DNA of 64,000 nucleotides from Rhodobacteraceae bacterium CCMM004 (GTDB lineage: Bacteria > Pseudomonadota > Alphaproteobacteria > Rhodobacterales > Rhodobacteraceae): the NCBI GenBank assembly GCA_004005435.1, contig RZWH01000005.1, positions 248,001 through 312,000 of the forward strand, read 5' to 3'. The notes under the pieces were generated by a model. That model saw nothing but the letters and a program-made list of their open reading frames with translations, searched no databases and was not told where the DNA came from. Positions 51,887 to 60,162 of the stretch are shown in pieces. The number at the start of each line of letters is the position of its first letter. Position 1 is the stretch's first letter. Both the position numbers and the translations under genes were made by a program.

Positions 51887-53107
51887 ATGCGTTCCACCCG
51901 CCGAGCCTTCACCGTCGGCGCCGCCGCCCTGGGCCTGACGGCCTGCGTGCGCGGCGGCGGGACCGCGCCGGCCGCCCGGGCGGCCGAGCCCGAGTGGCGC
52001 GCGGCGCCCAATCCCGCCTTTGACGCTTGGGTTTCGGCGTTCCGGCCGCGCGCCGCCGCCGCCGGGATCGGCGCCCCGACGCTCGACCGTGCGCTCGCCG
52101 GGGCGGGCTATTTGCCGCGGGTGGTCGAGCGCGACCGCGCGCAGACCGAGTTCACCCGCACCCTGGAGGATTATCTCGCCATTGCCGCCTCGGACGAGCG
52201 GGTGGCGACCGGCCGGGCGATGCTGGCGCGCTATCGCCCCACGCTCGCCGCCATCGAGGCGCGCTACGGCGTGCCGGCCGAGGTGGTGACGGCGATCTGG
52301 GGGATGGAGAGCAACTATGGCGCGCGCAAGGGCACCGCGCCGGTGATCTCGGCGCTGGCGACCCTGGCCTATGACGGGCGCCGCGGCGCCTTTTTCGAAA
52401 GCCAGCTCATCGCTGCGCTGCGCATCTTGCAATCGGGCGACACCACCTACGAACGGATGACCGGGAGCTGGGCCGGCGCGATGGGCCACACCCAGTTCAT
52501 CCCGACGACCTATCTGGCCTATGCGGTGGACTTCACCGGCGACGGGCGGCGGGACATCTGGGCCGACGATCCCACCGACGCGCTGGCCTCGGCGGCGGCC
52601 TATCTGTCGCGCTCGGGCTGGGTCCGGGGCGTGCCCTGGGGGGTCGAGGTGACGGGCGCAAGCGGGCAGCCCGAGGGCGCGTCCCGCACCGTTGCGGCGT
52701 GGCGGGCGGCCGGGGTCGCGCCGGTGTCGCCGGTGCCCGCGGGAGCCAGCGGTACGCTGATCCGCCCCGGCGGCGCGCGAGGGCCCGCGTTCCTGCAAAT
52801 GGCGAACTTCCGCACCATCCGCCGCTACAACAACTCCACCAGCTACGTGATCGGGGTCGGGCACCTGTCGGACCGCATCGCCGGGCGCCCCGCGATCCAG
52901 GCCGCCTTTGGTCCCGACCGCTACGGGCTGACCATCGACGACCGCAAGCGGCTGCAACGCCGCCTGACCGCGCTCGGCTACGACACCAACGGGGTCGACG
53001 GGGTTGTCGGCTCTGGCACCCAGGCGGCGATCTCGGCCTACCAGGCGGCCCAGGGCCTGCCGGTGACGGGAGAGCCCTCGGTGGCGCTCCTCCGTCGGCT
53101 CGGCTGA
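51887..53107 (+). CDS. Lytic murein transglycosylase (MltB-like) with peptidoglycan-binding domain
   Basis: This 406-residue enzyme cleaves peptidoglycan strands. It has a Tat-like/lipoprotein-like signal (MRSTRRAFTVGAAALGLTAC, with Cys20 as a possible lipobox), an SLT_2 catalytic domain with the glutamate in WGMESNYGARKG and TGSWAGAMGHTQFIPTTYL, and a C-terminal PG_binding_1 domain (RKRLQRRLTALGYDTNGVDG). It is the only plus-strand gene between ccoG and ccoP, splitting the cbb3 region. Confidence 0.92.
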   Translation: MRSTRRAFTVGAAALGLTACVRGGGTAPAARAAEPEWRAAPNPAFDAWVSAFRPRAAAAGIGAPTLDRALAGAGYLPRVVERDRAQTEFTRTLEDYLAIAASDERVATGRAMLARYRPTLAAIEARYGVPAEVVTAIWGMESNYGARKGTAPVISALATLAYDGRRGAFFESQLIAALRILQSGDTTYERMTGSWAGAMGHTQFIPTTYLAYAVDFTGDGRRDIWADDPTDALASAAAYLSRSGWVRGVPWGVEVTGASGQPEGASRTVAAWRAAGVAPVSPVPAGASGTLIRPGGARGPAFLQMANFRTIRRYNNSTSYVIGVGHLSDRIAGRPAIQAAFGPDRYGLTIDDRKRLQRRLTALGYDTNGVDGVVGSGTQAAISAYQAAQGLPVTGEPSVALLRRLG

Positions 53108-53120
53108 CCGCTCCTCTGTC

Positions 53121-53166
53121 GCAAGGGTCTTCGAAGACCCTTGCAAGACCCTTCGAAGGGTCTTGC
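53121..53166. repeat. Paired palindromes (copy C)
   Basis: First palindrome, 53121-53144: arms gcaagggtcttc and gaagacccttgc. Second, 53143-53166: arms gcaagacccttc and gaagggtcttgc. Both are perfect 24-nt palindromes sharing two bases; the arm bases ggg and ccc swap between the two. ccccgccc follows. It starts 13 nt after the mltB stop and could terminate it. Confidence 0.88.
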
Positions 53167-53245
53167 CCCCGCCCGGGTCAGTCCTCGAGCAGACCTCGTC
53201 CGGCGGTAAGGCCCGTTCATGGCTCGGCCGACAGTGTCGACCGGC

Positions 53246-53293
53246 GCAAGGTCCTTCGAAGGACCTTGCCAAGACCCTTCGAAGGGTCTTTGG
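53246..53293. repeat. Paired palindromes (copy D)
   Basis: First palindrome, 53246-53269: arms gcaaggtccttc and gaaggaccttgc, perfect 24 nt. Second, 53269-53293: arms ccaagacccttc and gaagggtctttgg, with one extra t. The second is nearly identical to copy C's second palindrome. ggcccgac follows. Confidence 0.88.
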
Positions 53294-53555
53294 CCCGACA
53301 TGTGGCGGGGCTGGACGACCGGGTCAGACAGAAACGTTTCGGGTGCCGGGTGCCGGGAGTCTGGGGCGCTCGGTTTCCTTGCCCGGACCGGCCGCAAGGC
53401 GGGCAGCGCCGCCATCGTCGCTCGGACCGGTGCGGCGCGACGATGACAACCCCGCCCCAACGGGACGGTGCTGCGCTCTGCCTGCGGCGGCGGGCCGCCG
53501 ACGATGGCCCAACTGAGAGCCCGGCCGGGTCGCGCGCCCGCTCTGCGAAACGGAG

Positions 53556-53582
53556 AAGGGCCGGTCCCGGGGACCGGCCCTT
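53556..53582 (-). terminator. Strong hairpin after ccoP
   Basis: Arms aagggccggtccc (53556-53568) and gggaccggccctt (53570-53582) are perfectly complementary with one central base, 40 nt downstream of the ccoP stop. A weak T-rich flank is present on either side, so it could serve as a bidirectional terminator. Confidence 0.7.
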
Positions 53583-53621
53583 CATCTTTGTCCGTCGGGG
53601 GAAGGCCCCCGGCGCGGAGGG

Positions 53622-54518
53622 TCACTCCGCCACGGTCTCCTCGCCGCCGCCCAGCTGGTGGACATAGGCCGCGACCGCGTTCACCTGGGCGTCGCCCAGA
53701 CGCTCGCCCCAGGGCGGCATCACCCCGAAGCGGGAGTAGGTGATCGTCTCGGTCAGCCGCTCTTCGCTGCCGCCGTAGAGCCAGATCGCGTCGGTGAGGT
53801 TCGGCGCGCCCAGATCGGTCATGCCGGTGCCGTCCTCGCCGTGGCAGGCCGAGCACTGATCGAGGAAGATCGTCGCGCCCGCCTCGGCCAGCGCCGCGTC
53901 GTGGTCGCCGCCCGACAGGCTCTGCACGTAGGCCACGACCTGGCCGATCTCCTCGGTCGACAGGATGTCGCCGAAGGCCGGCATCTCGGACCAGCGCGCG
54001 TCGGGGTCGGTCTCGTTGCGGATGCCGTGGCGGACCGTATAGGCGATCTCGTCGATGGTGCCGCCCCAGAGCCAGTCGTCGTCGAGGAGGTTGGGATAGC
54101 CCGCCGCCTGCGCCCCCGCCGCGCCCGATCCGTGGCACTGCGAACAGTTGTTGGCGAAGACCGAGGCGCCGGCCGACACCGCGAAGCGCTCGAGCGGCTC
54201 GTTCTGCGACAGCGAGGCCAGCTCGATGGTCGCCAGTTCGCTGACCAGCGCCTGGTTGGCGGTCTCGACGGCGGCGATCTCCTCGGCCACCTCGGCGCGG
54301 GTGGAGTAGCCCAACAGACCGCTCGTCGCCGACGACACCAGCGGCCAGGCGGGGAACAGGATCGTGTAGATCAGGCCCCAGACCACCGTGCCGTAGAAGG
54401 TCCACAGCCACCACCGCGGCAGCGGGTTGTTCAGCTCTTCGATCCCGTCCCAGGTGTGGCCTGTGGTTTCGACGCCGGTGATCTCGTCGACGGGCTTTTT
54501 CTTGGTTTCATCGGCCAT
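53622..54518 (-). CDS. ccoP: cbb3 oxidase dihaem subunit III
   Basis: This 298-residue subunit has an N-terminal membrane helix (PRWWLWTFYGTVVWGLIYTI, about 34-53) and two periplasmic cytochrome c domains with CSQCHG and CSACHG haem sites and the axial Met regions SEMPAFG and GVMPPWG. It delivers electrons to CcoO/CcoN. Start ATG 54518 (MADETKKKPVDEI) fits homologues. It follows ccoQ after 4 nt. Confidence 0.96.
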   Translation of the reverse strand: MADETKKKPVDEITGVETTGHTWDGIEELNNPLPRWWLWTFYGTVVWGLIYTILFPAWPLVSSATSGLLGYSTRAEVAEEIAAVETANQALVSELATIELASLSQNEPLERFAVSAGASVFANNCSQCHGSGAAGAQAAGYPNLLDDDWLWGGTIDEIAYTVRHGIRNETDPDARWSEMPAFGDILSTEEIGQVVAYVQSLSGGDHDAALAEAGATIFLDQCSACHGEDGTGMTDLGAPNLTDAIWLYGGSEERLTETITYSRFGVMPPWGERLGDAQVNAVAAYVHQLGGGEETVAE

Positions 54519-54522
54519 TGCG

Positions 54523-54756
54523 TCAGGCCTCCTTGAGGAAGTCGGGGACCGCGCGGCAGTTGCAGGTATCGCACTGCTTGTCGCAGTCGTCCGCGTCCGG
54601 GGCGGTTTCGTGGCGGAAGGGGATCTGGGAGGCATCGCGATGGGTGTCGCGGCTGCCTGGCCGGAAGGCCCAGACCCAGGTTCCGAGGAAGAAGATCAGC
54701 ATCGCCAGGAGCATCCAGCTGTCTGCGATCTCGCGCAGGAGAGAGTATTTTTCCAC
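54523..54756 (-). CDS. ccoQ: cbb3 oxidase subunit CcoQ
   Basis: This 77-residue protein has one membrane helix (DSWMLLAMLIFFLGTWVWAF, about 13-32) and a Cys-rich tail (DDCDKQCDTCNCRAVPDFLKE). CcoQ stabilises the complex. A GTG start at 54756 follows aaggagg at 7 nt. The four C-terminal cysteines are unusual for CcoQ but the helix and location are typical. Confidence 0.9.
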   Translation of the reverse strand: MEKYSLLREIADSWMLLAMLIFFLGTWVWAFRPGSRDTHRDASQIPFRHETAPDADDCDKQCDTCNCRAVPDFLKEA

Positions 54757-54768
54757 GATCGTCCCTCC

Positions 54769-55587
54769 TTACCGGCTCTCGTCGGGCGTGAAGGTGGAGA
54801 AGTCCACCAGCGTGCCCAGCATTTGCAGATAGGCGATGAGCGCATCCATCTCGCTGATCCCCGGCTGGCTGTCGAAGTTGCGCACCTGTGCGCCGGGATA
54901 GCGTTCCACCAGCGCGTCCCAGTCGCTGTCCGCGTCGGCCTGGGCGCGGAAGTCCGCGACCGCGTTCTCGATCATGTCCTCGGTGTAGGGAACGCCGACC
55001 ATGCGGTGGGTCTCCAGCAGGTCCTGGATATAGGTCGGCTGCACCAGCGTATCGGCCAGGAAGGCGTACTTTGGCATCACCGACTCGGGCACCACCGACT
55101 GCGGGTCCATGAAGTGGTCCACGTGCCAGGCGTCCGAGTAGCGGCCGCCGACGCGGGCGAGGTCGGGCCCCGTCCGCTTGGACCCCCACTGGAACGGATG
55201 GTCGTACATCGACTCCGCGGCGAGGCTGTAGTGGCCGTAGCGCTCGACCTCGTCCCGCATGGGACGGATCATCTGGCTATGGCACACGTAGCATCCCTCG
55301 CGGATGTAGATGTCGCGCCCGGTCAACTCCAGTGGGGAGTAGGGCCGCACCCCGTCCACCTCCTCGATGGTGTTTTCGAGGTAGAACAGGGGGGCGATCT
55401 CGACGATGCCGCCGATGGTCACCACCAGGAAGCTGAAGATCAGCAGCAGCGTCGGCGATTTCTCGAGGATCGCATGCTTCTGGATCATCTTGGAGTGGTG
55501 CGGCAGTTCGTTGGGGATCCCGCCGTCCGACAGGGTCGTGACCTTGGGATCCTTTTCGGGATCGGTGATTTTTTCGTTGTCAGCCAT
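54769..55587 (-). CDS. ccoO: cbb3 oxidase monohaem subunit II
   Basis: This 272-residue subunit has one membrane helix ([19 protein letters not shown], about 45-63) and a cytochrome c domain with haem motif CYVCH in [20 protein letters not shown], plus [16 protein letters not shown] and PESVMPKY, typical of CcoO/FixO. It passes electrons from CcoP to CcoN. Confidence 0.97.
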   Translation of the reverse strand: MADNEKITDPEKDPKVTTLSDGGIPNELPHHSKMIQKHAILEKSPTLLLIFSFLVVTIGGIVEIAPLFYLENTIEEVDGVRPYSPLELTGRDIYIREGCYVCHSQMIRPMRDEVERYGHYSLAAESMYDHPFQWGSKRTGPDLARVGGRYSDAWHVDHFMDPQSVVPESVMPKYAFLADTLVQPTYIQDLLETHRMVGVPYTEDMIENAVADFRAQADADSDWDALVERYPGAQVRNFDSQPGISEMDALIAYLQMLGTLVDFSTFTPDESR

Positions 55588-55599
55588 TGATTTCGATCC

Positions 55600-57207
55600 T
55601 TATTCGGCGGGCTGCACGGTGGGTGCGTCCGCGGCGGGTTGCCGCCCACGGATCGTCATCCAGATGTTCCAGGCCATGATCAGAGCGCCCGCGAGGTAGA
55701 GAACCCCGCCCAGAGCCCGGACCACGTACATCGGGAACTTGGCTTCGACGGTGTCGGCGAACGAGTTCACCAGGAACCCTTGCGCGTCGACTTCGCGCCA
55801 CATCAGCCCCTCCATGATGCCGGTCACCCACATCGCCGCCGCGTAGAGGACGATGCCGATGGTGGCGAGCCAGAAGTGCCAGTTGATCGCCGGCACCGAA
55901 TACATCGCCTGGCGGCCCCACAGACGCGGCACCAGGAAGTAGAGCGCGCCGAAGGTGATCATGCCGTTCCAGCCCAGGGCGCCGGAGTGCACGTGGCCGA
56001 TGGTCCAGTCGGTGTAGTGGCTGAGCGAGTTGACCGCGCGGATCGACATCATCGGACCCTCGAAGGTCGACATGCCGTAGAACGCGAGGCTGATCACCAT
56101 CATGCGGATGATCGGGTCGGTGCGGAGCTTGTCCCAGGCGCCTTGCAGCGTCATCAGGCCGTTGATCATGCCGCCCCAGGAGGGCATCCACAGGATCACC
56201 GAGAACACCATGCCCAGCGTCGACGCCCAGTCGGGCAGCGCGGTGTAGTGCAGGTGGTGCGGACCGGCCCAGATATACAAGAAGATCAGCGCCCAGAAGT
56301 GGATGATCGACAGCTTGTAGCTGTAGACCGGGCGGCCGGCCTGCTTTGGCACGAAGTAGTACATCATGCCCAAAAAGCCCGCGGTCAGGAAGAAGCCCAC
56401 GGCGTTGTGGCCATACCACCACTGCACCATGGCGTCCTGCACGCCCGAGAAGAGGATCACCGACTTGGAGCCGAAGATGCTGACGGGGATGGTCAGGTTG
56501 TTGACCACGTGCAGCATCGCCACCGTCACGATGAACGACAGCAGGAACCAGTTGGCGACGTAGATGTGTTTCTCTTTTCGGGTGAAGAGCGTGCCCATGA
56601 ACACGGCGAGGAACGCGACCCAGACGATGGTGAGCCAGAGGTCCACATACCACTCGGGTTCGGCGTATTCCTTGGACTGCGTCGCACCGAGGAGATAGCC
56701 GGTGGCGGCCAGCACGATGAACAGGTTGTAGCCCCAGAACACGAACCAGGCGAGATTGCCGCCCCAGAGCCGCGTGCCGCAGGTCCGCTGAACGATGTAG
56801 AAGGACGACATGATCAGCGCGTTGCCGCCGAAGGCAAAGATCACCGCAGAGGTGTGCAGCGGGCGCAGGCGGCCGAAGTTGGTGAACGGCTGTCCCCAGT
56901 CGAAGTTCAGCGCCGGAAAGGCGAGCTGGAACGCGATGAACGTCCCCGCCAAGAAGCCGATGACGCCCCAAAAGGCGGTGGCGATCGCCCCATAGCGGAT
57001 CACGTCGTCCATGTATCCGGTGGGCGGCCCGGCGGCGTCGACCGTCTTGGGCTCGTCGGTGCTGCGCAGCACGTAGACGAACGCGATGGCGGCGATGACC
57101 ATGATCAGGATCATGTGCACCGTGTAGGCCAGGTCGCGCCCGTAGTTGGCGGCGATTGCGGCAAGCAGCGCCACCGCCGCCAGCGCAATCAGTTTCACGT
57201 AGTTCAT
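55600..57207 (-). CDS. ccoN: cbb3 oxidase catalytic subunit I
   Basis: This 535-residue haem-copper oxidase subunit has about 12 helices and CcoN marks [53 protein letters not shown] (CuB ligand region), [13 protein letters not shown] and [13 protein letters not shown]. It reduces oxygen with high affinity. An FNR box lies about 100 nt upstream, so it should be induced under low oxygen. Confidence 0.97.
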   Translation of the reverse strand: MNYVKLIALAAVALLAAIAANYGRDLAYTVHMILIMVIAAIAFVYVLRSTDEPKTVDAAGPPTGYMDDVIRYGAIATAFWGVIGFLAGTFIAFQLAFPALNFDWGQPFTNFGRLRPLHTSAVIFAFGGNALIMSSFYIVQRTCGTRLWGGNLAWFVFWGYNLFIVLAATGYLLGATQSKEYAEPEWYVDLWLTIVWVAFLAVFMGTLFTRKEKHIYVANWFLLSFIVTVAMLHVVNNLTIPVSIFGSKSVILFSGVQDAMVQWWYGHNAVGFFLTAGFLGMMYYFVPKQAGRPVYSYKLSIIHFWALIFLYIWAGPHHLHYTALPDWASTLGMVFSVILWMPSWGGMINGLMTLQGAWDKLRTDPIIRMMVISLAFYGMSTFEGPMMSIRAVNSLSHYTDWTIGHVHSGALGWNGMITFGALYFLVPRLWGRQAMYSVPAINWHFWLATIGIVLYAAAMWVTGIMEGLMWREVDAQGFLVNSFADTVEAKFPMYVVRALGGVLYLAGALIMAWNIWMTIRGRQPAADAPTVQPAE

Positions 57208-57300
57208 GTCAAGCGTCCCTCATTGCCGTCCGCGCACGGGAGAGCCCGCGCACGGAGTCGCTGATGGGACGCTTATGGGCGCTGGGCGCGCCAGCGGTCC

Positions 57301-57314
57301 TTGATCCAGGTCAA
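57301..57314 (-). promoter_or_regulatory. FNR/FnrL box upstream of ccoN
   Basis: On the minus strand the sequence is TTGACCTGGATCAA, one mismatch from TTGAT-N4-ATCAA. Its centre lies 41 nt from a start predicted by the -10-like CATAAG at 57272-57277, the class II FNR geometry. It lies in the 191-bp ccoN-fnrL spacer. Confidence 0.85.
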
Positions 57315-57398
57315 GCTTTCCGCATCGCGGCATTGGCCCGCGGCGGGCCTCTCCGCTCTGCGAAGAGGGTGTTAAAATAACGTGAAATCAGAGGGTTG

Positions 57399-58139
57399 TC
57401 AGGCGAGCATTCCGCCGTCGGTGTCGTCGCCGGTCTCTAGGATCAGCGCGTCGAGGTCGGGGATATGGACCCGCCTCTTGCCCTCCAGGACGATCAGGCC
57501 GTCCTTGCGCAGATTGGTGAACTGGCGGCTCACCGTCTCGATCGTCAGGCCCAGGTAGTTGGCGATCGCCTCGCGCGTCAGCGGCAGGTCGAAGGTCACC
57601 TGCCCGGTGAAGCGCCGGGCGTCCAGCGCCGCCATCCGCCGCGCGATCATCGTCAGGAGGCTCGCGATCTTCTCCCGCGCCGTCTTGCGGCCGAGGAGCA
57701 GCATCCACTCCCGCGCCGCGTCCAGCTCGTCCAGCGTCATCTCCAAGAGGCGCTGGCCGATATGCGGCATCTGCTGGATCAACTGCTCGAAGGGGCGGCG
57801 ACGGAAGCAGCACAGCACCATCTCGGTCGTGGCCACCACGTCATAGCTCGCCTCGGACCGCCCCGGCCGGCCGATGAAGTCGGCGGGCAAGAGCAGGCCG
57901 ACCATCTGCACCCGCCCGTCGGGCATCGTCTGTTCCTGGGTCGCCACGCCGGTCACCACGGACGCGACGAAGTCGGTGGTCTGTCCGGCCAGCACGATGG
58001 TGTCGCCGGCGGCGACGGTGCGGTAGAACTTCACCGAGTCCAACTCGTCCCGCTCGCCGGCGTCGCAGCGCGAACAGACCGCCCGATTGCGGATCGGGCA
58101 GGTGGGACAGCCTTCATTCTTCAACAGCGGCACGGACAT
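57399..58139 (-). CDS. fnrL: FNR-family oxygen-sensing regulator FnrL
   Basis: This 246-residue CRP/FNR protein has N-terminal cysteines C11, C14, C22 and C25 and C110/C111 able to bind a 4Fe-4S cluster, a cyclic-nucleotide-like domain with MVGLLLPADFIGRPGR, and an HTH with TREAIANYLGLTIETVSRQF. From memory it is very like Rhodobacter FnrL. ATG 58139 is chosen as it gives MSVPLLKNEGCPTCP. It lies directly before ccoNOQP, its expected target. Confidence 0.96.
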   Translation of the reverse strand: MSVPLLKNEGCPTCPIRNRAVCSRCDAGERDELDSVKFYRTVAAGDTIVLAGQTTDFVASVVTGVATQEQTMPDGRVQMVGLLLPADFIGRPGRSEASYDVVATTEMVLCCFRRRPFEQLIQQMPHIGQRLLEMTLDELDAAREWMLLLGRKTAREKIASLLTMIARRMAALDARRFTGQVTFDLPLTREAIANYLGLTIETVSRQFTNLRKDGLIVLEGKRRVHIPDLDALILETGDDTDGGMLA

Positions 58140-58324
58140 AGCGGGCAGCCTATCCGGCCCGCGCGGCGATGCAACCGCGATCGCCAACCTGCGATGATTC
58201 TGCGCAGTCTGCCCTCTGCGCGGCGCCGCGGCCGTTTCGGGCCGGGGCGGCCGGTCTGCCACCTTGAATCCCGGCCCCAAAGACGCCCATAATCCGCGCC
58301 AATGATAAAACCAGGGAGACGACT

Positions 58325-59908
58325 ATGCTTCGATTGACCGCACTGACCGCGGCGCTCATGGCGACGACCGCCATCGGCGTATCCGCCGAGACGCTGCGCT
58401 GGGCCCGCGCCGGGGACGCTCTGACGCTCGATCCGCACGCCCAGAACGAGGGCCCGACCAGCGCTCTGGCGCACCAGATCATGGAGCCGCTGGTGATGCG
58501 CGACATGACCGGCGCCATCGTGCCCGCGCTCGCCACCGAGTGGATGCCCAGCGAGGATGATCCCAACGTATGGGTCTTCAAGCTCCGCGAGGGCGTCACC
58601 TTCCACGACGGGGCCGCGTTCGACAGCGAGGACGTGAAGTTCTCTCTCGACCGGGCGATGACCCCGGATTCGGACTACAAGGAGTTGCTGGCCTCGGTCG
58701 TCGAGGTGCGGGCGCCCGATCCGATGACGATCGAGATCGTGACCGACGGTCCCAACCCGATCATGCCCAACAACCTCACCAACCTGTTCATCATGGACAA
58801 GGACTGGTCCGAGGCCAACAACGCGGTCAAGGTGCAGGACTACGAGGGCGGCGAGGACACCTTTGCGGCCAAGAACGCCAATGGCACCGGGCCCTACAAG
58901 CTGGTGAGCCGCGAGCCCGACGTGAAGACGGTGCTGGAGATCAACGAGGACTACTGGGGCGCGGGCGAGTTCCCCATGGACGTGACCGAGATCGTCTATA
59001 CCCCGATCCAGAACGCCGCGACGCGGGTGGCGGCGATGCTGTCGGGCGAGGTGGACTTCATCCAGGACGTGCCGGTCCAGGATCTCCAGCGCGTCGCCGA
59101 CGCCGACGGTCTGGACGTCCGCACCGCGCCGCAGAACCGGGTGATCTTCTTCGGCATGAACATGGGCGATGCGGATCTGGGCAATGACAACGTCGACGGC
59201 GCCAATCCGCTGGCCGACGTCCGGGTGCGCAGGGCGATGAACATGGCGATCAACCGCGAAGCGATCCAACAGGTCGTGATGCGGGGCCAATCCGACCCCG
59301 CCGGCATGATCGCGCCGCCCTTCGTCAACGGCTGGACCGAAGAGATGGACGCGTCTTCCGTCACCGACGTAGAGGGCGCCAAGGCGCTGATGGAGGAGGC
59401 GGGCTATGCCGACGGTTTCTCGATCCAGCTCGACTGCCCCAACGATCGCTACATCAACGACGAGGCGATCTGTCAGGCCGCCGTGGGGATGCTGGCGCAG
59501 ATCGGCATCACGGTGAACCTGGACGCCAAGCCCAAGGCTCAGCACTTCCCGCTGATCAACAACCTCGAAACCGACTTCTACATGCTGGGCTGGGGGGTTC
59601 CGACCTACGACTCGGAGTACATCTTCAACTTCCTCGTCCACACCAAGGGCGAGAAGTACGGCTCGTGGAACGCCACGCGCTACTCCAACCCCGACCTCGA
59701 CGCCCAGATCGTGGCGCTGGCCTCGGAGACGGACCTGGAAAAGCGCAACGAGATGATCGGCGAGATCTGGCAGGTGGTGCAGGATGAGGCGCTCTATGTG
59801 CCGATCCACCACCAGGTGCTGAACTGGGGGATGAAGTCCGACATCGAAACGGTCGTCGCCCCCGACGACACGCCGAAGTTCAAGTACTTCTCCATGGCGC
59901 GGTCGTAA
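58325..59908 (+). CDS. Peptide/nickel-type ABC substrate-binding protein
   Basis: This 527-residue SBP_bac_5 protein has a signal peptide (1-21, MLRLTALTAALMATTAIGVSA), then TLRWARAGDALTLDPHAQNE and domains with KLREGVTFHDGAAFDSEDVK and NATRYSNPDLDAQI, typical of DppA/OppA. It probably binds dipeptides or oligopeptides. The permease genes follow only after an OmpA gene and a PAS-like gene. A terminator (59955-59989) follows it. Confidence 0.92.
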   Translation: MLRLTALTAALMATTAIGVSAETLRWARAGDALTLDPHAQNEGPTSALAHQIMEPLVMRDMTGAIVPALATEWMPSEDDPNVWVFKLREGVTFHDGAAFDSEDVKFSLDRAMTPDSDYKELLASVVEVRAPDPMTIEIVTDGPNPIMPNNLTNLFIMDKDWSEANNAVKVQDYEGGEDTFAAKNANGTGPYKLVSREPDVKTVLEINEDYWGAGEFPMDVTEIVYTPIQNAATRVAAMLSGEVDFIQDVPVQDLQRVADADGLDVRTAPQNRVIFFGMNMGDADLGNDNVDGANPLADVRVRRAMNMAINREAIQQVVMRGQSDPAGMIAPPFVNGWTEEMDASSVTDVEGAKALMEEAGYADGFSIQLDCPNDRYINDEAICQAAVGMLAQIGITVNLDAKPKAQHFPLINNLETDFYMLGWGVPTYDSEYIFNFLVHTKGEKYGSWNATRYSNPDLDAQIVALASETDLEKRNEMIGEIWQVVQDEALYVPIHHQVLNWGMKSDIETVVAPDDTPKFKYFSMARS

Positions 59909-59954
59909 TCCGCGCCCCGTAACCGGTCCCGGGCAAGGTCCGGGACCGCCAGCG

Positions 59955-59989
59955 ACGCCGCCCGAGGCCCCGGCCCGGGCGGCGTTTTT
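59955..59989 (+). terminator. Rho-independent terminator after the binding-protein gene
   Basis: Arms acgccgcccg (59955-59964) and cgggcggcgt (59976-59985) form a perfect 10-bp stem with an 11-nt loop, followed by tttt. It ends the binding-protein transcript 47 nt after the stop. Confidence 0.85.
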
Positions 59990-60162
59990 CGTTGCATGCC
60001 CCTCGCCACCTCCAAGTCGCACCCCTGTGCGCCCGTCGCGTGGCGCGCCCGGGTTCGGCCATGGGCGATCTCCCGCCCATCTGCTGCGCCCGCGGACCCT
60101 TCGGCCCCACCCGGCGTTGCAGAGCAAAGGCCGGGCGTCCCGGCGCAAGGGAAGAGTTCACC

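Larger units (their letters stand above)
53108..53621. other. 514-bp intergenic region with four palindromes
   Basis: This convergent spacer between mltB and ccoP has no gene I trust. It holds two paired-palindrome elements (53121-53166 and 53246-53293) and the ccoP terminator (53556-53582). Between them are GC-rich, low-structure stretches. Confidence 0.6.

Noticed and set aside
53121-53293. Possible CRISPR-like array
   Set aside because: Only two unequal units exist; the repeats are palindromes with no equal-length unique spacers and no cas genes are present.
58121-60148. A 675-codon minus-strand frame opposite the peptide-binding gene
   Set aside because: The translation is His/Val/Arg-rich without domains, while the plus-strand gene has a clear signal peptide and SBP_bac_5 signatures.
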